From positions 1-38,941 of the forward strand of contig JAOAEA010000012.1 in NCBI GenBank assembly GCA_026417035.1: a DNA stretch of 38,941 bases, written 5' to 3'. Every line of letters begins with the position of its first letter. Position 1 is the first letter of the stretch. The stretch is from Burkholderiales bacterium. Its GTDB lineage: Bacteria; Pseudomonadota; Gammaproteobacteria; Burkholderiales; SG8-39. The position numbers and the translations under genes were made by a program. Under the pieces are notes generated by a model. That model was not told where the DNA came from and ran no database searches. It was given only the letters and a program-made list of their open reading frames with translations. Of this stretch, positions 14,950 to 24,516 are shown in pieces.

Positions 14950-16125
14950 ATGTCCGCGATGCGACGCCTGTTCGAGATCATGGCCGAGAAGAAGGCCTCG
15001 GACATCTACATTTCCGCGGGCGCGCCGATCAGCATCAAGATCAACGGCGTGACCATGCCGATCAACAACCAGAACGTGACGCCCGATTCCGTGCGCGGGC
15101 TGCTCGGCGAGGTCCTGAACACCCGCCAGCTCGCCGAGTTCGAGGAGACGTTCGAGCTCAACACCTCCTACCCGATCACGGGCATCGGCAGCTTCCGCAT
15201 CAGCGCGTTCATGCAGCGCACGACCCCGGCGGTGGTGGTGCGTTACATCCCCGGGGAGATCCCCCACTTCGACACGCTCGGGCTGCCCCCGGTCCTGAAG
15301 GACATCGCCCTCGAGAAGCGCGGGCTGGTGCTGATGGTGGGGGCGACCGGCTCGGGGAAATCCACGTCGCTCGCGGCGATGATCGACCACCGCAACGCCT
15401 CGCTGCCGGGCCACATCATCACCATCGAGGACCCGATCGAGTTCCTCTTCAAGCACAAGCGCTCGATCGTGAACCAGCGCGAGCTCGGCACCGACGCGAA
15501 GTCCTACCAGGTCGCGCTCAAGAACGCGCTGCGCCAGGCGCCCGACGTCATCCTGATCGGCGAGATCCGGGATCGCGAGACGATGGGCATGGCGATCGCC
15601 TACGCGCAGTCGGGGCATCTGTGCCTCGCGACGCTGCACGCGAACAACAGCTATCACGCGCTCAACCGGATCATCAGCTTCTACCCCCTGGAGAACCGGC
15701 CCGCGCTGCTGCAGGACCTCTCGGCGACGCTGAAGTGCGTCGTCTCGCAGCGGCTGATCCGCAACACCAAGGGCGGGCGCTCGCCCGCGGTGGAGGTGAT
15801 GCTCAACACGCGCCACATCGCGGAGCTCATCGAGAAGGGCGAGATCAGCGAGATGAAGGAGGCGATGGACAAGAGCCTGTCGCCGGGATCGCAGACGTTC
15901 GAGCAGGCCCTCTTCAAGATGATCAGGGACGGCGTGATCACCCAGGACGACGCGCTCGCGAACAGCGATTCGCCGACGAACCTGCTCTGGCTCATCAACA
16001 ACGCCGAGGCCCCCGCCGCCCCGGCTGCCCAGCAGAAGCAGCCTGAGAAGCCCGCCGACCGCGGCCCGGGCGCGGCGTCGTTCAGCGAGTTCAAGCTCAC
16101 CCTCGACGACGAGAAGGCCGCGTGA
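14950..16125 (+). CDS. pilU: Type IV pilus retraction ATPase PilU (PilT/PilU family)
   Basis: A hexameric cytoplasmic secretion-type ATPase that powers or assists type IV pilus retraction together with PilT. The 391-residue product has an N-terminal PAS-like domain (SDIYISAGAPISIKINGVT), Walker A GATGSGKS at 131-138, an Asp box TIEDPIEF, Walker B LRQAPDVILIGEIRDRETM and a His box TLHANNSYHA. The distinctive N-terminus, the FSEFKLTLDDEK-like tail and the position among dap genes favour PilU over PilT. A strong GGGAGGAGG precedes the ATG. No other pilus gene is in the window, so the partner PilT must be elsewhere. A stem of about 14 base pairs spans the stop codon (16121-16160). Confidence 0.92.
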   Translation: MSAMRRLFEIMAEKKASDIYISAGAPISIKINGVTMPINNQNVTPDSVRGLLGEVLNTRQLAEFEETFELNTSYPITGIGSFRISAFMQRTTPAVVVRYIPGEIPHFDTLGLPPVLKDIALEKRGLVLMVGATGSGKSTSLAAMIDHRNASLPGHIITIEDPIEFLFKHKRSIVNQRELGTDAKSYQVALKNALRQAPDVILIGEIRDRETMGMAIAYAQSGHLCLATLHANNSYHALNRIISFYPLENRPALLQDLSATLKCVVSQRLIRNTKGGRSPAVEVMLNTRHIAELIEKGEISEMKEAMDKSLSPGSQTFEQALFKMIRDGVITQDDALANSDSPTNLLWLINNAEAPAAPAAQQKQPEKPADRGPGAASFSEFKLTLDDEKAA

Positions 16126-16160
16126 CGGCGCGCGCGGCCGACCGGGGCCGCGCGGTCACG
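16121..16160 (+). other. GC-rich hairpin over the pilU stop codon
   Basis: CGTGAC (16121-16126) pairs with GTCACG (16155-16160), and GCGCGGCC (16132-16139) pairs with GGCCGCGC (16146-16153), with a small internal bulge. No T-tract follows, so it is not a classical intrinsic terminator; it may protect the 3' end of the dapC-dapD-pilU message or aid Rho-dependent ending. Confidence 0.45.
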
Positions 16161-17607
<1,447 letters not shown>

Positions 17608-17610
17608 GCG

Positions 17611-18531
17611 ATGGCGCGGCGATCGCGAGGCCCCTTCGCCGCCGCAGCCGCCGGGCTCGTCACGGTGCGCGACTGGCTGCGTTTCGCCGTGAGCCGCTTC
17701 ACCGAGGCCGGCCTGCACTTCGGGCACGGGACCCAGGACGCTTACGACGAGGCCGCGTACCTCGTCCTCCACACGCTGCGGCTGCCGCTCGACCGGCTCG
17801 AGCCGTTCCTCGATGCGCGCTTGACCCGCGCGGAGGCGGCCGCGCTCGCCGCCGTGCTCGACCGCCGCGTGCAGGAGCGCATCCCCGCCGCGTACCTCAC
17901 CGGCGAAGCCTGGCTCGGTGACCTGCGGTTCAAGGTCGACCCGCGGGTGATCGTGCCGCGCTCGTTCATCGCCGAGCTCCTGCGCGAGCGCCTGTCGCCG
18001 TGGGTCGTGGACCCGGATGCGGTGGCGGCGGTGCTCGATCTTTGCACCGGCTCGGGATGCCTCGCGATCGCCGCCGCGCTCGCGTTCCCCTCGGCGCGGG
18101 TCGATGCGGCCGACGTCTCCGCGGGCGCGCTCGCCGTCGCCCGCGAGAACGTCGAGGCCTATGGCCTTCGCGACCGGGTGCGCCTCGTGCGCTCCGACCT
18201 CTTCGCCGCGCTCGGCGGCGAGCGCTACGACGTCATCGTGTCGAACCCGCCGTACGTCGATGCGCCGTCGATGCGCGCGCTGCCGGCCGAGCACCGGCAC
18301 GAGCCGCGCATCGCGCTCGCGGGCGGGAAGGACGGCCTCGCCTGCGTGCGCCGGATCCTCGACGCGGCGCGCGCGCACCTCACCGGGGACGGGATCCTGG
18401 TCGTGGAGATCGGGCACAACCGCGAAGCCCTCGAGGCCGCGTACCCGCGCCTTCCGTTCACCTGGCTCGACACGAGCGCCGGCGACGAGCACGTGTTCCT
18501 GCTCCGGCGCGCCGACCTGCCCGGCGCCTGA
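17611..18531 (+). CDS. prmB: 50S ribosomal protein L3 N5-glutamine methyltransferase PrmB
   Basis: A SAM-dependent methyltransferase of the HemK family that methylates a glutamine of ribosomal protein L3. The 306-residue product has the N-terminal helical domain (FGHGTQDAYDEAAYLVLHTLRLPLD, typical of PrmB rather than PrmC), the SAM motif LDLCTGSGCLAIAAA, and the catalytic SNPPYVD from Ser211. The ATG at 17611 adds about 18 residues before TVRDWLRFAVSRF, where most homologues begin, so a GTG at 17665 is a realistic alternative. Neither start has a good ribosome-binding site. It follows dapE by three bases and is probably co-transcribed with it. Confidence 0.93.
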   Translation: MARRSRGPFAAAAAGLVTVRDWLRFAVSRFTEAGLHFGHGTQDAYDEAAYLVLHTLRLPLDRLEPFLDARLTRAEAAALAAVLDRRVQERIPAAYLTGEAWLGDLRFKVDPRVIVPRSFIAELLRERLSPWVVDPDAVAAVLDLCTGSGCLAIAAALAFPSARVDAADVSAGALAVARENVEAYGLRDRVRLVRSDLFAALGGERYDVIVSNPPYVDAPSMRALPAEHRHEPRIALAGGKDGLACVRRILDAARAHLTGDGILVVEIGHNREALEAAYPRLPFTWLDTSAGDEHVFLLRRADLPGA

Positions 18532-18563
18532 ACCGCCGGGGCCGCGATCCTCAGAATCGGCGC

Positions 18564-19574
18564 ATGCCGGAGCGAGCGGACGTTCCCTATTCCGGGCTCA
18601 CGCCCGACCGCGTCCTCGATGCGGTCGAGAGCGTCGGCGTGCGCGGCGACGGACGCCTGCTCGCGTTGAACAGCTACGAGAACCGCGTCTACCAGATCTG
18701 GCTCGAGGAGCCGTTCGCGCCCGCGGGCGCCGGCAACGCGGTGGTCGCGAAGTTCTACCGCCCGTCACGGTGGAGCGACGCGCAGATTCTCGAGGAGCAC
18801 GCGTTCGTCGCCGAGCTCGCGGCGCACGAGATCCCGGTCGTAGCGCCGGTCGCGGTAGCAGGGAAGACCTTGCACGCGTTCGCGGGGTACCGCTTCGCGG
18901 TCTACCCCAAGCGCGGCGGCCGCGCGCCCGAGCTCGAGGATCCGGCCACTCTCGAGTGGATCGGCCGCTTCATCGGCCGGATCCACGCCGTGGGCGCCGT
19001 CCGCCCTTTCGCGGCGCGGCCGGCGCTCGACATCGAGAGCTTCGGCGTCGAGTCGCGCGAGTATCTCCTCGGGCACGGTTTCATCCCCGCCGACCTCGCC
19101 GCCGCGTGGACGAGCGTGGTCGACCAGGCGCTCGCGGGCGTGCGCGGCGCCTTCGCCCGCGCCGGCGAGGTGCGCCGCCTGCGGCTGCACGGCGACTGCC
19201 ACGCCGGGAACATCCTCTGGACGGACGACGGGCCGCATTTCGTGGACTTCGACGACAGCCGCATGGGTCCCGCCGTGCAGGACCTGTGGATGCTGCTGTC
19301 GGGAGACCGGGAAACGATGGCGCGGCAGCTCGAGCGCGTGCTGGCGGGCTACGAGCGCTTCCGCGAGTTCGACCCGCGCGAGCTCGCCCTCGTGGAAGCG
19401 CTGCGCACGCTGCGGCTGCTGCACTACTCCGCCTGGCTCGCCCGCCGCTGGGACGACCCCGCCTTCCCCGCGGCGTTTCCGTGGTTCAACACGCAGCGCT
19501 ACTGGCAGGACCGCGTGCTGGAGCTGCGCGAGCAGATCGCGCTGATGAACGAGCCGCCGCTGCGCGTCGCGTGA
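18564..19574 (+). CDS. srkA: Stress-response Ser/Thr protein kinase SrkA (YihE/RdoA family)
   Basis: A eukaryotic-like kinase of the aminoglycoside-phosphotransferase fold. In E. coli the homologue limits cell death under envelope or oxidative stress. The 336-residue product has the nucleotide-binding N-lobe with ENRVYQI and VVAKFYRPSRW (likely ATP-binding Lys), the catalytic loop HGDCHAGNILW near 209-219 and the metal-binding FVDFDDSRMGP. The C-terminal WFNTQRYWQDRV segment is typical of the family. The start is the ATG at 18564, 32 bases after prmB. It is the last plus-strand gene before the tRNA cluster and converges with it. Confidence 0.93.
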   Translation: MPERADVPYSGLTPDRVLDAVESVGVRGDGRLLALNSYENRVYQIWLEEPFAPAGAGNAVVAKFYRPSRWSDAQILEEHAFVAELAAHEIPVVAPVAVAGKTLHAFAGYRFAVYPKRGGRAPELEDPATLEWIGRFIGRIHAVGAVRPFAARPALDIESFGVESREYLLGHGFIPADLAAAWTSVVDQALAGVRGAFARAGEVRRLRLHGDCHAGNILWTDDGPHFVDFDDSRMGPAVQDLWMLLSGDRETMARQLERVLAGYERFREFDPRELALVEALRTLRLLHYSAWLARRWDDPAFPAAFPWFNTQRYWQDRVLELREQIALMNEPPLRVA

Positions 19575-19632
19575 CGGCGGCGCGCGCCGCTACGTCCGGG
19601 ACGCTCGGCCCGCGGCATCGTGCGAGAGGGGC

Positions 19633-19709
19633 TGGGGTGGCGGATGGGACTCGAACCCACGACAACCGGAATCACAATCCGGGACTCTACCAACTGAGCT
19701 ACCGCCACC
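19633..19709 (-). tRNA. tRNA-His (anticodon GTG)
   Basis: On the minus strand the cloverleaf starts with GGTGGCGG, including the extra G at -1 that pairs with discriminator C73 and is unique to tRNA-His. The D-loop region is TAGCTCAGTTGG, the anticodon loop TTGTGAT, and the T arm GTGGGTTCGAGTCCCAT. The encoded CCA lies at 19635-19633. It is the last of three tRNAs in one transcript. Confidence 0.97.
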
Positions 19710-19727
19710 GTCGAAAACGGCCTGGGG

Positions 19728-19801
19728 CGCGCCCGACAGGACTCGAACCTGTAACCGCCGGCTTAGAAGGCCGATGCTCTATCCGGTTGAGCTACGGGCG
19801 C
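19728..19801 (-). tRNA. tRNA-Arg (anticodon TCT)
   Basis: On the minus strand acceptor GCGCCCG pairs with CGGGCGC. The anticodon stem TCGGC/GCCGG holds the loop CTTCTAA, so the anticodon is TCT and it reads AGA and AGG. After discriminator G the DNA encodes CCC, not CCA, so the terminal A must be made by tRNA nucleotidyltransferase. Its two neighbours do encode CCA. Confidence 0.96.
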
Positions 19802-19832
19802 TCGTTCGGACCTGTCGGGCGGGTGCGGAACC

Positions 19833-19909
19833 TGGTCGGGGTGGAGAGATTCGAACTCCCGACATCTTGCTCCCAAAGCAAGCGCGCTACCAGGCTGCGC
19901 CACACCCCG
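19833..19909 (-). tRNA. tRNA-Pro (anticodon TGG)
   Basis: On the minus strand acceptor CGGGGTG pairs with CACCCCG. The D arm is GGCGCAGCCTGGTAGCGC, the anticodon loop TTTGGGA gives TGG, and the T arm is GGGAGTTCGAATCTCTC. Discriminator A and an encoded CCA (19835-19833) follow. It is the first tRNA after the promoter at 19920-19948. Confidence 0.97.
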
Positions 19910-19919
19910 GAGGGCGCGA

Positions 19920-19948
19920 AGTGTACTCGCTCGGGGAATGCCGGTCAA
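19920..19948 (-). promoter_or_regulatory. Promoter of the tRNA-Pro-Arg-His operon
   Basis: On the minus strand TTGACC (19948-19943) and TACACT (19925-19920) are separated by exactly 17 bases. The bases after the -10, TCGCGCCC, form a GC-rich discriminator, the hallmark of promoters repressed by ppGpp and DksA. Transcription should begin near 19913, only a few bases before the tRNA-Pro 5' end. Confidence 0.78.
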
Positions 19949-19975
19949 CGCGCTGGGCGGACAAGGAAAATTGCC

Positions 19976-20004
19976 TTGCCCCACCCCCCTCTTTCTGGCA
20001 TAAG
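19976..20004 (+). promoter_or_regulatory. Probable dksA promoter
   Basis: TTGCCC (19976-19981) and CATAAG (19999-20004) are 17 bases apart and stand about 40 bases before the dksA ATG. Each hexamer matches consensus at four of six positions. It is back to back with the tRNA promoter. Confidence 0.45.
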
Positions 20005-20042
20005 TCGGCCTTCGTTTTCCGCCGCAGAGGATCGCACCCGGC

Positions 20043-20468
20043 ATGCCCGTGGAATCGCTTTCGAGGAAGGTCTCCCCCTACGAACCGCGCACGGGCGAGG
20101 AGTACATGAGCCCGCGGCAGAAGGCACACTTCCGCAAGGTGCTGGAATCGCTCAAGCAGGAGCTGTCGCTCGACATCGACCGCACCGTCCACACCATGCA
20201 GGACGAGGCGACCCTCTTCGCCGACCCGAACGACCGGGCCACGCAGGAATCGGACATGGCCCTCGAGCTCCGCAACCGCGACCGCGAGCGCAAGCTCATC
20301 AAGAAGATCGACGAGACGATCGCGAAGATCGACGCGGACGAGTACGGGTACTGCGAGGGCTGCGGCGTCGAGATCGGGCTCGACCGGCTGGCGGCGCGGC
20401 CCACGGCGTCGCTTTGCATCGAGTGCAAGACGCTCCAGGAGATGCGCGAGCGTCAGGTCGCCAAGTAG
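20043..20468 (+). CDS. dksA: RNA polymerase-binding transcription factor DksA
   Basis: DksA enters the secondary channel of RNA polymerase and, with ppGpp, lowers rRNA and tRNA promoter activity while raising amino-acid biosynthesis promoters. The 141-residue product has an N-terminal coiled coil with the tip residues Asp61, Asp64 and Ala66 (E. coli D71/D74/A76), then a Cys4 zinc finger with Cys104, Cys107, Cys125 and Cys128. The ERKLIKKIDETIAKI stretch matches the second coil. The ATG at 20043 keeps the YEPRTGEEYM segment found in homologues; an inner ATG at 20106 would lose it. It is flanked upstream by the divergent tRNA operon and downstream by a perfect-palindrome terminator. Confidence 0.96.
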   Translation: MPVESLSRKVSPYEPRTGEEYMSPRQKAHFRKVLESLKQELSLDIDRTVHTMQDEATLFADPNDRATQESDMALELRNRDRERKLIKKIDETIAKIDADEYGYCEGCGVEIGLDRLAARPTASLCIECKTLQEMRERQVAK

Positions 20469-20497
20469 CCGCGCGCGGGCGCCTCCTCCCGAGCGAC

Positions 20498-20527
20498 AAC
20501 GGCGCCCGCGGGCGCCGTTTCCTTTCG
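20498..20527 (+). terminator. Intrinsic terminator after dksA
   Basis: A 22-base perfect inverted repeat (20498-20519, centred on CGCG) is followed by TTTCCTTTC. It lies 30 bases after the dksA stop, in the gap between convergent dksA and pnp. The other side lacks a T-run, so it should act mainly on dksA. Confidence 0.75.
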
Positions 20528-20567
20528 CGCCCGCGCGTCGCGCGCGGGTCTTCCCGCCCGGCCCCGC

Positions 20568-22676
20568 TCAGGACGTCTGAACCGCGGCCTCCGCCTCGGA
20601 GACGGCCTTCATCGAGAGGCGCAGCCGGCCCTTCTCGTCGGCTTCCAGCACCTTCACCTTCACCGCCTGGCCCTCCTTCAGGAAGTCCGAGACGTTGTTG
20701 ACGCGGGTGTTGGAGATCTGCGAGATGTGCAGCAGCCCGTCGCGGCCGGGCAGCACGCTCACGATCGCGCCGAAGTCGAGGAGCTTCAGCACGGTGCCGT
20801 CGTAGACCTTCCCGACCTCCACGTCGGCGGTGATCTCGAGGATGCGCTTCTTGGCCGCCTCGCCGCCCTCGGCCGACAGGCTGGCGATCGAGATCGTGCC
20901 GTCGTCGGCGATCTCGATGGTCGTGCCGGTCTCCTCCTGCAGGCCGCGCACCACCACGCCGCCCTTGCCGATGACGTCGCGGATCTTCTCGGGGTTGATC
21001 TTGATCTTGATGATGCGGGGCGCGTAGGTCGAGATCTCCCCGCGCGGCGCCGTGAGCGCCTCCTGCATCTTGCCGAGGATGTGCATCCGGCCCTCGCGCG
21101 CCTGCGCGAGCGCGACCGCCATGATCTCCTTGGTGATGCCCTCGATCTTGATGTCCATCTGCAGCGCGGTCACGCCGCCCTGCGTCCCGGCGACCTTGAA
21201 GTCCATGTCGCCCAGGTGGTCCTCGTCGCCGAGGATGTCGGACAGCACCGCGAACCGGTTGCCTTCCTTGATCAGGCCCATCGCGATCCCCGCGACCGGC
21301 GCTTTCACCGGCACGCCCGCGTCCATCAGCGCCAGGCTGCCGCCGCAGACGCTCGCCATCGACGAGGAGCCGTTCGACTCGGTGATCTCGGAAACGACGC
21401 GGATCGAGTAACCGAATTCCTCGGCCGTCGGCAGGACCGCCGCGAGCGCCCGCTTGGCGAGCCGTCCGTGCCCGATCTCGCGCCGCTTCGGCGCGCCCAT
21501 CCGGCCGGTCTCGCCGGTGGCGTAGGGCGGCATGTTGTAGTGGAGCATGAAGCGCTCGCGGTACTCGCCCGTGATCGCGTCGATGATCTGCTCGTCGCGG
21601 CCGGTGCCCAGGGTCGCCACCACCAGCGCCTGCGTCTCGCCACGGGTGAACAGCGCCGAGCCGTGCGTGCGCGGCAGGCAGCCGACCCGGATCGAGATCG
21701 GGCGCACGGTGCGCGTGTCGCGGCCGTCGATGCGCGGCTCGCCGTCGAGGATCTGGCTGCGCACGATCTTCGCCTCGAGGCCGAAGAGGATGTCGCCGAC
21801 GAGGTTGGCGTCCGGGGGGTTGTCGCCGACGAGCACCGCCTCGTCCACCATCTTGCGGATCTCGTCGAGCCGCGCCGAGCGCGCCTGCTTCTGGCGGATG
21901 CCGTACGCCTCGCGCAGCGGGCCTTCGGCGAGCTCGGTGATGCGCGCCACCAGGGATTCGTCGCGCGCGGGCGGCTGCCAGTCCCACGCGGGCTTGCCCG
22001 CCTCGTCGGCGAGCTCGTTGATCGCGCGGATCGCCGCCTGCATCTGCTCGTGCCCGAACACCACCGCGCCGAGCATCGTGTCCTCGGAGAGCTCCTGCGC
22101 CTCGGACTCGACCATCAGCACCGCGTGCTCGGTGCCGGCGACGACGAGGTTCAGCCGGGAGCTCTTCAGCTGCGAGGCCGTCGGGTTGAGCACGTACTGG
22201 CCGTCCACGTACCCCACGCGTGCAGCGCCGATCGGGCCGTTGAACGGGATGCCCGAGATGGCGAGCGCGGCGGAGCAGCCGATCATCGCGGCGATGTCGC
22301 CATCGACCTCGGGGTTCGCGGAGAGCACGGTCGCGACCACCTGCACCTCGTTGTAGAAGCCCTCCGGGAAGAGCGGCCGGATCGGGCGGTCGATGAGCCG
22401 CGAGGTGAGCGTGTCCTTCTCCGAGGGTTTGCCCTCGCGCTTGAAGAAGCCGCCGGGGATGCGGCCCGCGGCGTAGAACTTCTCCACGTAGTCGACCGTC
22501 AGCGGGAAGAACGACTGGCCGGGCTTCGGCTTCTTCGCCGCGACGACGCTGCAGAGGACGACGGTGTCGTCCATGTTGACGAGAACGGCGCCCGTCGCCT
22601 GGCGGGCCACTTCGCCCGTCTCGAGGGTCACGGTGTGAGCGCCGTACTGGAAGGTCTTCCTGGTCACGTTGAACAT
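20568..22676 (-). CDS. pnp: Polyribonucleotide nucleotidyltransferase (PNPase)
   Basis: A phosphorolytic 3'-to-5' exoribonuclease, usually part of the RNA degradosome. The 702-residue product has two RNase PH domains, with active-site acidic residues in [12 protein letters not shown] near 478-490 of the second. An alpha-helical linker lies at about 235-310, followed by a KH domain ([18 protein letters not shown] near 550-575) and an S1 domain ([29 protein letters not shown]). The ATG at 22676 is preceded by CGGAG. The gene lies 139 bases after rpsO with a terminator-like hairpin between them, the arrangement known from E. coli rpsO-pnp. It is the last gene of the rimP cluster and ends in convergence with dksA. 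Confidence 0.97.
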   Translation of the reverse strand: MFNVTRKTFQYGAHTVTLETGEVARQATGAVLVNMDDTVVLCSVVAAKKPKPGQSFFPLTVDYVEKFYAAGRIPGGFFKREGKPSEKDTLTSRLIDRPIRPLFPEGFYNEVQVVATVLSANPEVDGDIAAMIGCSAALAISGIPFNGPIGAARVGYVDGQYVLNPTASQLKSSRLNLVVAGTEHAVLMVESEAQELSEDTMLGAVVFGHEQMQAAIRAINELADEAGKPAWDWQPPARDESLVARITELAEGPLREAYGIRQKQARSARLDEIRKMVDEAVLVGDNPPDANLVGDILFGLEAKIVRSQILDGEPRIDGRDTRTVRPISIRVGCLPRTHGSALFTRGETQALVVATLGTGRDEQIIDAITGEYRERFMLHYNMPPYATGETGRMGAPKRREIGHGRLAKRALAAVLPTAEEFGYSIRVVSEITESNGSSSMASVCGGSLALMDAGVPVKAPVAGIAMGLIKEGNRFAVLSDILGDEDHLGDMDFKVAGTQGGVTALQMDIKIEGITKEIMAVALAQAREGRMHILGKMQEALTAPRGEISTYAPRIIKIKINPEKIRDVIGKGGVVVRGLQEETGTTIEIADDGTISIASLSAEGGEAAKKRILEITADVEVGKVYDGTVLKLLDFGAIVSVLPGRDGLLHISQISNTRVNNVSDFLKEGQAVKVKVLEADEKGRLRLSMKAVSEAEAAVQTS

Positions 22677-22770
22677 GGCTGCTCCGATGGGGAGTGGGCA
22701 TCGCGCGCGCGCAGACCCTCCCCTGCCGATGCCGGGAGGAGGCGGCGCATGCCGGTTGTCTCGGGATCCG

Positions 22771-22807
22771 AAAGCGAAACGCCCACCGCCGAGTTCGGGG
22801 TGGGCGT
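22771..22807 (-). terminator. Hairpin/attenuator between rpsO and pnp
   Basis: On the minus strand ACGCCCACC (22807-22799) pairs perfectly with GGTGGGCGT (22787-22779), and further pairing (CCGA with TCGG) extends into the loop. A weak T-rich stretch TTTCGCTTT follows. It begins nine bases after the rpsO stop at 22816. In E. coli a partial terminator at this place lets some transcripts read into pnp; the same role is inferred here. Confidence 0.65.
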
Positions 22808-22815
22808 CATCGGGC

Positions 22816-23085
22816 TTACTTGCGCAGGCCGAGTTGCTCGATCAGCTTGCGGTAGCCGTCCGCGTCCTTGCGCTTGAGGTAATCGAGGAGCTTGCGGCGG
22901 CGGCTCACCATCCGCAGCAGGCCGCGGCGGGAGTGGTGGTCCTTGACGTTCGTCTTGAAGTGGTCGGCGAGGCCGTTGATGCGCGCCGTGAGGAGCGCGA
23001 CCTGGACTTCGGGCGAGCCGGTGTCGCCCGGCTTGCGCTGGTGGTTCTGCACGATCTGCGCCTTGTGCGCAACGGTGACGGGCAT
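22816..23085 (-). CDS. rpsO: 30S ribosomal protein S15
   Basis: A primary 16S rRNA-binding protein of the small subunit platform that also bridges to the 50S. The 89 residues match the normal length exactly, with the conserved stretches [41 protein letters not shown] and the C-terminal LIEQLGLRK. The reading frame is open upstream of the ATG at 23085, but the extension resembles nothing and the ATG gives the standard N-terminus. The 5' leader has a purine AG-repeat tract (GAGAGAGAGA) just before the start in place of a classical Shine-Dalgarno sequence. S15 commonly represses its own translation by binding its leader, but I cannot assign such a structure here. Confidence 0.98.
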   Translation of the reverse strand: MPVTVAHKAQIVQNHQRKPGDTGSPEVQVALLTARINGLADHFKTNVKDHHSRRGLLRMVSRRRKLLDYLKRKDADGYRKLIEQLGLRK

Positions 23086-23132
23086 GCCTGATCTCTCTCT
23101 CTGCTCTGTCGCGTCTCTCGGGTAAGCGCGCG

Positions 23133-23162
23133 ATTTTACACGAAGTTCGCCGGCGCCAACAA
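23133..23162 (-). promoter_or_regulatory. Promoter for rpsO-pnp
   Basis: On the minus strand TTGTTG (23162-23157) and TAAAAT (23138-23133) are spaced by 18 bases in the gap between truB and rpsO. Start of transcription would be near 23126, leaving a leader of about 40 bases. It would let rpsO and pnp be expressed apart from the upstream rimP-truB genes. Confidence 0.65.
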
Positions 23163-23191
23163 GCCGGAAGCGCGACGGTTCCCGGGCCGTT

Positions 23192-24118
23192 TCAGCCTGC
23201 CCCGTCGAGCAGGAGGACGCGCCGCGGCCGGAGCACCCCGTCGCCGCCCGCTTCGCCCACGCCCAGGAGGCGCCCGCCGCAGTAGACGCGGCGCGACCCC
23301 GTTCCGGTGGCGGCACCGGGGATCGGCTGGCCATGCCGGAACGCCGCCGCGCCGCCGGCCTCGAGCTCCACGGCCGGCAGGGCCGCGACCAGGCTGTCCG
23401 CGGGAAGGAGCGCGGCCCGGCGTGCGGGAAGCGGCAGCGCGGCGAGCGCGTCGAGCGTGACCGAGCCCGCAATGTCGAAAGGGCCGACGCCCGTGCGCCG
23501 CAGCGCGGCGAGGTGCGCGCCGCAACCGAGCGCGGCGCCGAGGTCCTCCGCGAGGACCCGGATGTACGTGCCCTTCGAGCAGACCACGTCCAGCGTCACG
23601 CCATCGGGGGCGAGATCGCGCCATTCGAGGCTCGCGATCGTCACCGCCCGCGGTTCCCGCGGCACGTCGACGCCGGCGCGCGCATAGTCGTAGAGGGGCC
23701 GCCCGTCGCGCTTGAGCGCCGAATGCATGGGCGGCACCTGCTCGATCCGGCCGCGGAAGCGCGCGAGCGCCGCTTCCAGCTTCGCGGCGTCCACGGCCAC
23801 CGGCCGCGTCTCGACGACCTCGCCCTCGGCGTCCCCGGTGGTCGTCCGCGCGCCGAGCGCCACGCGCGCCGTGTACGCCTTGTCGGCGTCGAGGAGGTAG
23901 CCCGAGAGCTTCGTGGCCTCCCCGAAGCAGAGGGGGAGCAAGCCGCTCGCGAGCGGGTCGAGCGTCCCGGTGTGGCCCGCCTTCGCGGCCGCGAGCAGCC
24001 GCTTCGCCGCCTGCAGGGCGGCGTTCGAGGTCATCCCCGGCGGCTTGTCGAGGAGGAGGACGCCGTCGATCGGTTCGCCCCGCCCGCGGCGGGCGGCCCG
24101 GGCGGGCTCAGTCGGCAT
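23192..24118 (-). CDS. truB: tRNA pseudouridine(55) synthase TruB
   Basis: Converts U55 in the T loop of almost all tRNAs to pseudouridine. The 308-residue product has the catalytic Asp54 in [12 protein letters not shown], the KxxGxTS-like [11 protein letters not shown] at 21-31 and the YDYARAGV and [13 protein letters not shown] motifs. A C-terminal PUA-like segment runs from about 250. The ATG at 24118 overlaps the end of rbfA by 11 bases, so translation is probably coupled. The conserved order infB-rbfA-truB-rpsO supports the call. Confidence 0.96.
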   Translation of the reverse strand: MPTEPARAARRGRGEPIDGVLLLDKPPGMTSNAALQAAKRLLAAAKAGHTGTLDPLASGLLPLCFGEATKLSGYLLDADKAYTARVALGARTTTGDAEGEVVETRPVAVDAAKLEAALARFRGRIEQVPPMHSALKRDGRPLYDYARAGVDVPREPRAVTIASLEWRDLAPDGVTLDVVCSKGTYIRVLAEDLGAALGCGAHLAALRRTGVGPFDIAGSVTLDALAALPLPARRAALLPADSLVAALPAVELEAGGAAAFRHGQPIPGAATGTGSRRVYCGGRLLGVGEAGGDGVLRPRRVLLLDGAG

Positions 24119-24473
24119 CGGGCTTGGCGCCCGAGACGGCCTCGTCGATGAGGTGGGTGAGGCGCACGCCGCGCTCGATCGAGGGGTCGTAGAGGAAGTG
24201 GAGCTGCGGCGTCGCATGCGTGTGCAGCCGCCTGCCGAGGAGCGAGCGCATGAAGCCGGCGGCGCGACGCAGCCCGGCGAGCGTCTCCTCGCGCTCCGCC
24301 TCGGGTCCGAGCGAGGTCACGTAGACCTTCGCGTGCATGAGGTCCGGCGTCACGTCGACGCCCGTGATCGTGACCATGTGGACCCGCGGGTCGCGCAGCT
24401 CGAGCCGGATGATGTCGGCGAGCTCGCGCTGGATCTGGTCGGCGACCCGGGCGAGGCGCTGGGCGTTGGCCAT
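24108..24473 (-). CDS. rbfA: 30S ribosome-binding factor RbfA
   Basis: A KH-fold assembly factor that binds free 30S subunits and promotes 16S rRNA 5'-end maturation, important in the cold. The 121-residue product starts RLARVADQIQRELADIIRLELRDPR, the family signature, and keeps the KVYVTSL strand and the LHFLYDPSIERGVRL C-terminal motif. It lies 43 bases after infB and overlaps truB. Length is within the normal range. Confidence 0.95.
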   Translation of the reverse strand: MANAQRLARVADQIQRELADIIRLELRDPRVHMVTITGVDVTPDLMHAKVYVTSLGPEAEREETLAGLRRAAGFMRSLLGRRLHTHATPQLHFLYDPSIERGVRLTHLIDEAVSGAKPDAD

Positions 24474-24516
24474 GTCTGCGTGGGAGGAGCCGCGAGGCGC
24501 GCGCCCGCGCGGGACG

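Noticed and set aside
14095-15816. Long minus-strand open frame opposite dapD and pilU
   Set aside because: Composition is that of antisense translation, and both plus-strand genes carry complete family motifs.
19633-19909. tRNA genes as an integration site for a mobile element
   Set aside because: No integrase, no duplicated tRNA 3' end and no change in composition on either side; srkA and dksA are normal neighbours.
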